This document shows positions 62,086 to 64,000 of a stretch of DNA of 64,000 nt, piece by piece. Under the pieces are notes generated by a model. It saw nothing but the letters and a program-made list of their open reading frames with translations, did not search any database and was not told where the DNA came from. Within the stretch, counting starts at the first letter, position 1; each line of letters begins with the position of its first letter. The stretch is from the NCBI GenBank assembly GCA_013397455.1, contig VYZB01000223.1:1377274-1441273 (forward strand), written 5' to 3'. Origin of the DNA: Crotophaga sulcirostris. Its lineage: Eukaryota; Chordata; Aves; Cuculiformes; Crotophagidae. A program made the translations under genes and the position numbers.

Positions 62086-64000
62086 AAGGGGAGCAGATCC
62101 TGGGAGTGGTGAAGAAGGGCACCTCCAGCTCCCTTGCATCAACAGCACCTGTCAGCTCGTTGGAAATCTTGGTTGGTCTCTGATACAGATTCCGTCTGAA
62201 TGTGCCCCAGGCTGATGGTACCTCACAAATTTTTTAGGTGTTATGTTATTTTAACCATCTTTATTAACGTCTTTGACCTTATCTCCTAGCTTGCTCTGTA
62301 AGAGTTTCTTTTTAAAAGTTTAAAATATTCTAACCTATCTAATGAATGAGATGGAAACTTCATTGACTGATTTACCCAGGAGAGACGTGTGAAACTCATC
62401 ACACCTAAATTAAATTATATCATGAGCACCTTTCCTTTGAGCGCTGTCATTTTCCTCCAAGAGGCTGTATAAATTGCTTTTTCATTTTATTTGATGTGGC
62501 AAAAAGCCAAGGCTGGAATCTATCGTTCCCCAAATCCTGAGCAGTGGTGATGAGTCAAAGCAATCTAACATGAAGGTTATTATCACCGAGTGTGTGGGTT
62601 AGTACGGTTGAAGAAAATAATGTACTTGCTTGAATTAACACCTAAGTGCATCTTCACACAGAAACTCTGTTCTGTCAAGACTTTTTTGATTCAGGAACTC
62701 CTGTGAACTTCATTGATCATCTCAGCCCTTGATTTCCCATGAGTGACACAGAAGGCAAATTAAGTTTATGGCACAAAGTCTTTTAAAGATTGTATAAATC
62801 TTTATACTAATTCTGTTAATAAAATAGATGGGATTAGCTGAAGTGGTGTGTACTGGGTGAAAGTGGACTGCATAGTCAAACCATATAGGGGATGAATTTT
62901 GATTGAGTTATGGGAAAAAAATAACAGTAATATCAGAATTTCATTTTTTTCCAGTGCAGGTATGTTGAAAAAATATGATAGTCCATAATTTTCATGGCAA
63001 TCAGTGCTCTTGCACTGCAGGCTGCAGGTCAAGCGAGTCAGTACTGCTGTGCTCCAGATCTGCTGCCCCACCAGCCTGGAGATTTCCCACTACCAAAGAT
63101 GTGGAGGGCATCTTACTGCAGGTGGTTTATGTTCACCTTAGTGATCCTTTACTTTTGCCTATCTGAGGTGTACATCAACTAATACTTATGGTATATATCC
63201 CCCCTGCAGAGCCTCTCTGTGCATGGCAACAGCTACATGAGCTGAAGGGACCCAGCAATGGGTGTTTACTCTTCTGTTCCTGCTGCACTCCTCGCTGCTC
63301 TTCTCTGTCTTCCCAAACCTGGTACGGGACAGAGCTATGAGGCTGTGTGGCAGTGGCAACACTGTGAAAGAGGAAAAAGAGGGAGGAGATTAAACCTTTT
63401 TTTAGTTCTGGTCCCATCTGCCTTCAGGCATTCCCACTCCCCCCCAAAATTTGTGTGACATGGGTGTCAAAGGACAATGGGATACACTCAATATGCAATC
63501 AGGGCTCACTCAATGAGGGGGTGATTAGTAACTTCATTTGTTCTAGTCAATTGAGGATGAAATCAAACCATCACCTTTTAATGCAAAAAGGCTTTACCTA
63601 GTTGGTTAGGATTGTAGTTTCTTTTGTAATATGTGTATTTTTTTACATATGAATTCGCGTGTATACCTATACATGACTTCTGTATGAATCTGACATACTA
63701 AGGAGGCTGAGATCTTAATGTTTGAGCTGAAAGAAGATAGAGTAATGCAAGTGCAAATAATTTCTGATTTCTGAGTATTTTTGCTAATAGTACTTTGTGA
63801 TGAAAACATAGTTTATGTCTTTTAATGCACTGAAGTTACTACTGATCTCCACAACAGCTGTGAAGTCAGTATTATTGCCTTATTGTTATCTAAAATGGGT
63901 GGATTTCTCTTAGCTTTTTTTATCTCTTTCTGTGTTGGCAAGAGATGAACAAGATATGATATACAGTGATCAGATCCAAATGCCATTAGAAACAGTGAAA
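62086..64000. other. Intergenic to window end: no feature recognised
   Basis: AT-rich sequence without a recognisable exon, repeat family or RNA gene on either strand. Confidence 0.6.

Overview
The window looks like part of a bird nuclear genome: AT-rich, with very long introns and no bacterial-style gene density. Avian-type CR1 LINE fragments are the only interspersed repeats I can recognise. The one gene I can name with confidence is KIF16B, the early-endosome kinesin (also called SNX23), on the + strand. Only its last three coding exons are here. They encode most of the C-terminal PX (phosphoinositide-binding) domain, and the normal stop codon is at 41466-41468. Species and chromosome cannot be read from the sequence. 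An avian origin is inferred from the CR1 type and from base composition.

Layout. 1-3806 is the end of a KIF16B intron. 3807-3896, 25507-25590 and 41310-41468 are coding exons, all joined in phase 0. The introns between them are about 21.6 kb and 15.7 kb. The 3' UTR starts at 41469 and probably ends near 42585, with earlier and later alternative poly(A) signals; it carries two perfect Pumilio-type motifs. From about 42.7 kb to the end I see no convincing protein-coding gene, so this is intergenic sequence or unannotated transcripts downstream of KIF16B.

Repeats. A CR1 3' fragment lies at 22657-23139 on the - strand, with an almost unbroken ORF2 C-terminus. A longer, inactivated CR1 lies at 46043-47290 on the - strand; both catalytic aspartate positions of its reverse transcriptase are replaced. 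A very short CR1 3' tail in + orientation follows at about 47530-47590. There are also short homopolymer tracts, a (TTA)n microsatellite, small tandem duplications and several perfect palindromes.

Things worth a second look: a CpG-dense, hairpin-rich block of unknown origin in the last intron (33629-33930); a compact CpG cluster with a CCAAT box and a consensus splice donor just beyond KIF16B (43760-43880); a TATA box followed by a 57-codon ORF (61863-62085); homeodomain, POU/SOX and nuclear-receptor motif clusters that could be enhancers; a 26-bp alternating purine-pyrimidine tract; and a perfect 20-bp AT palindrome. I found no clear sign of a novel biological system. Most long ORFs in the window are about as long and as numerous as chance allows in sequence of this composition.
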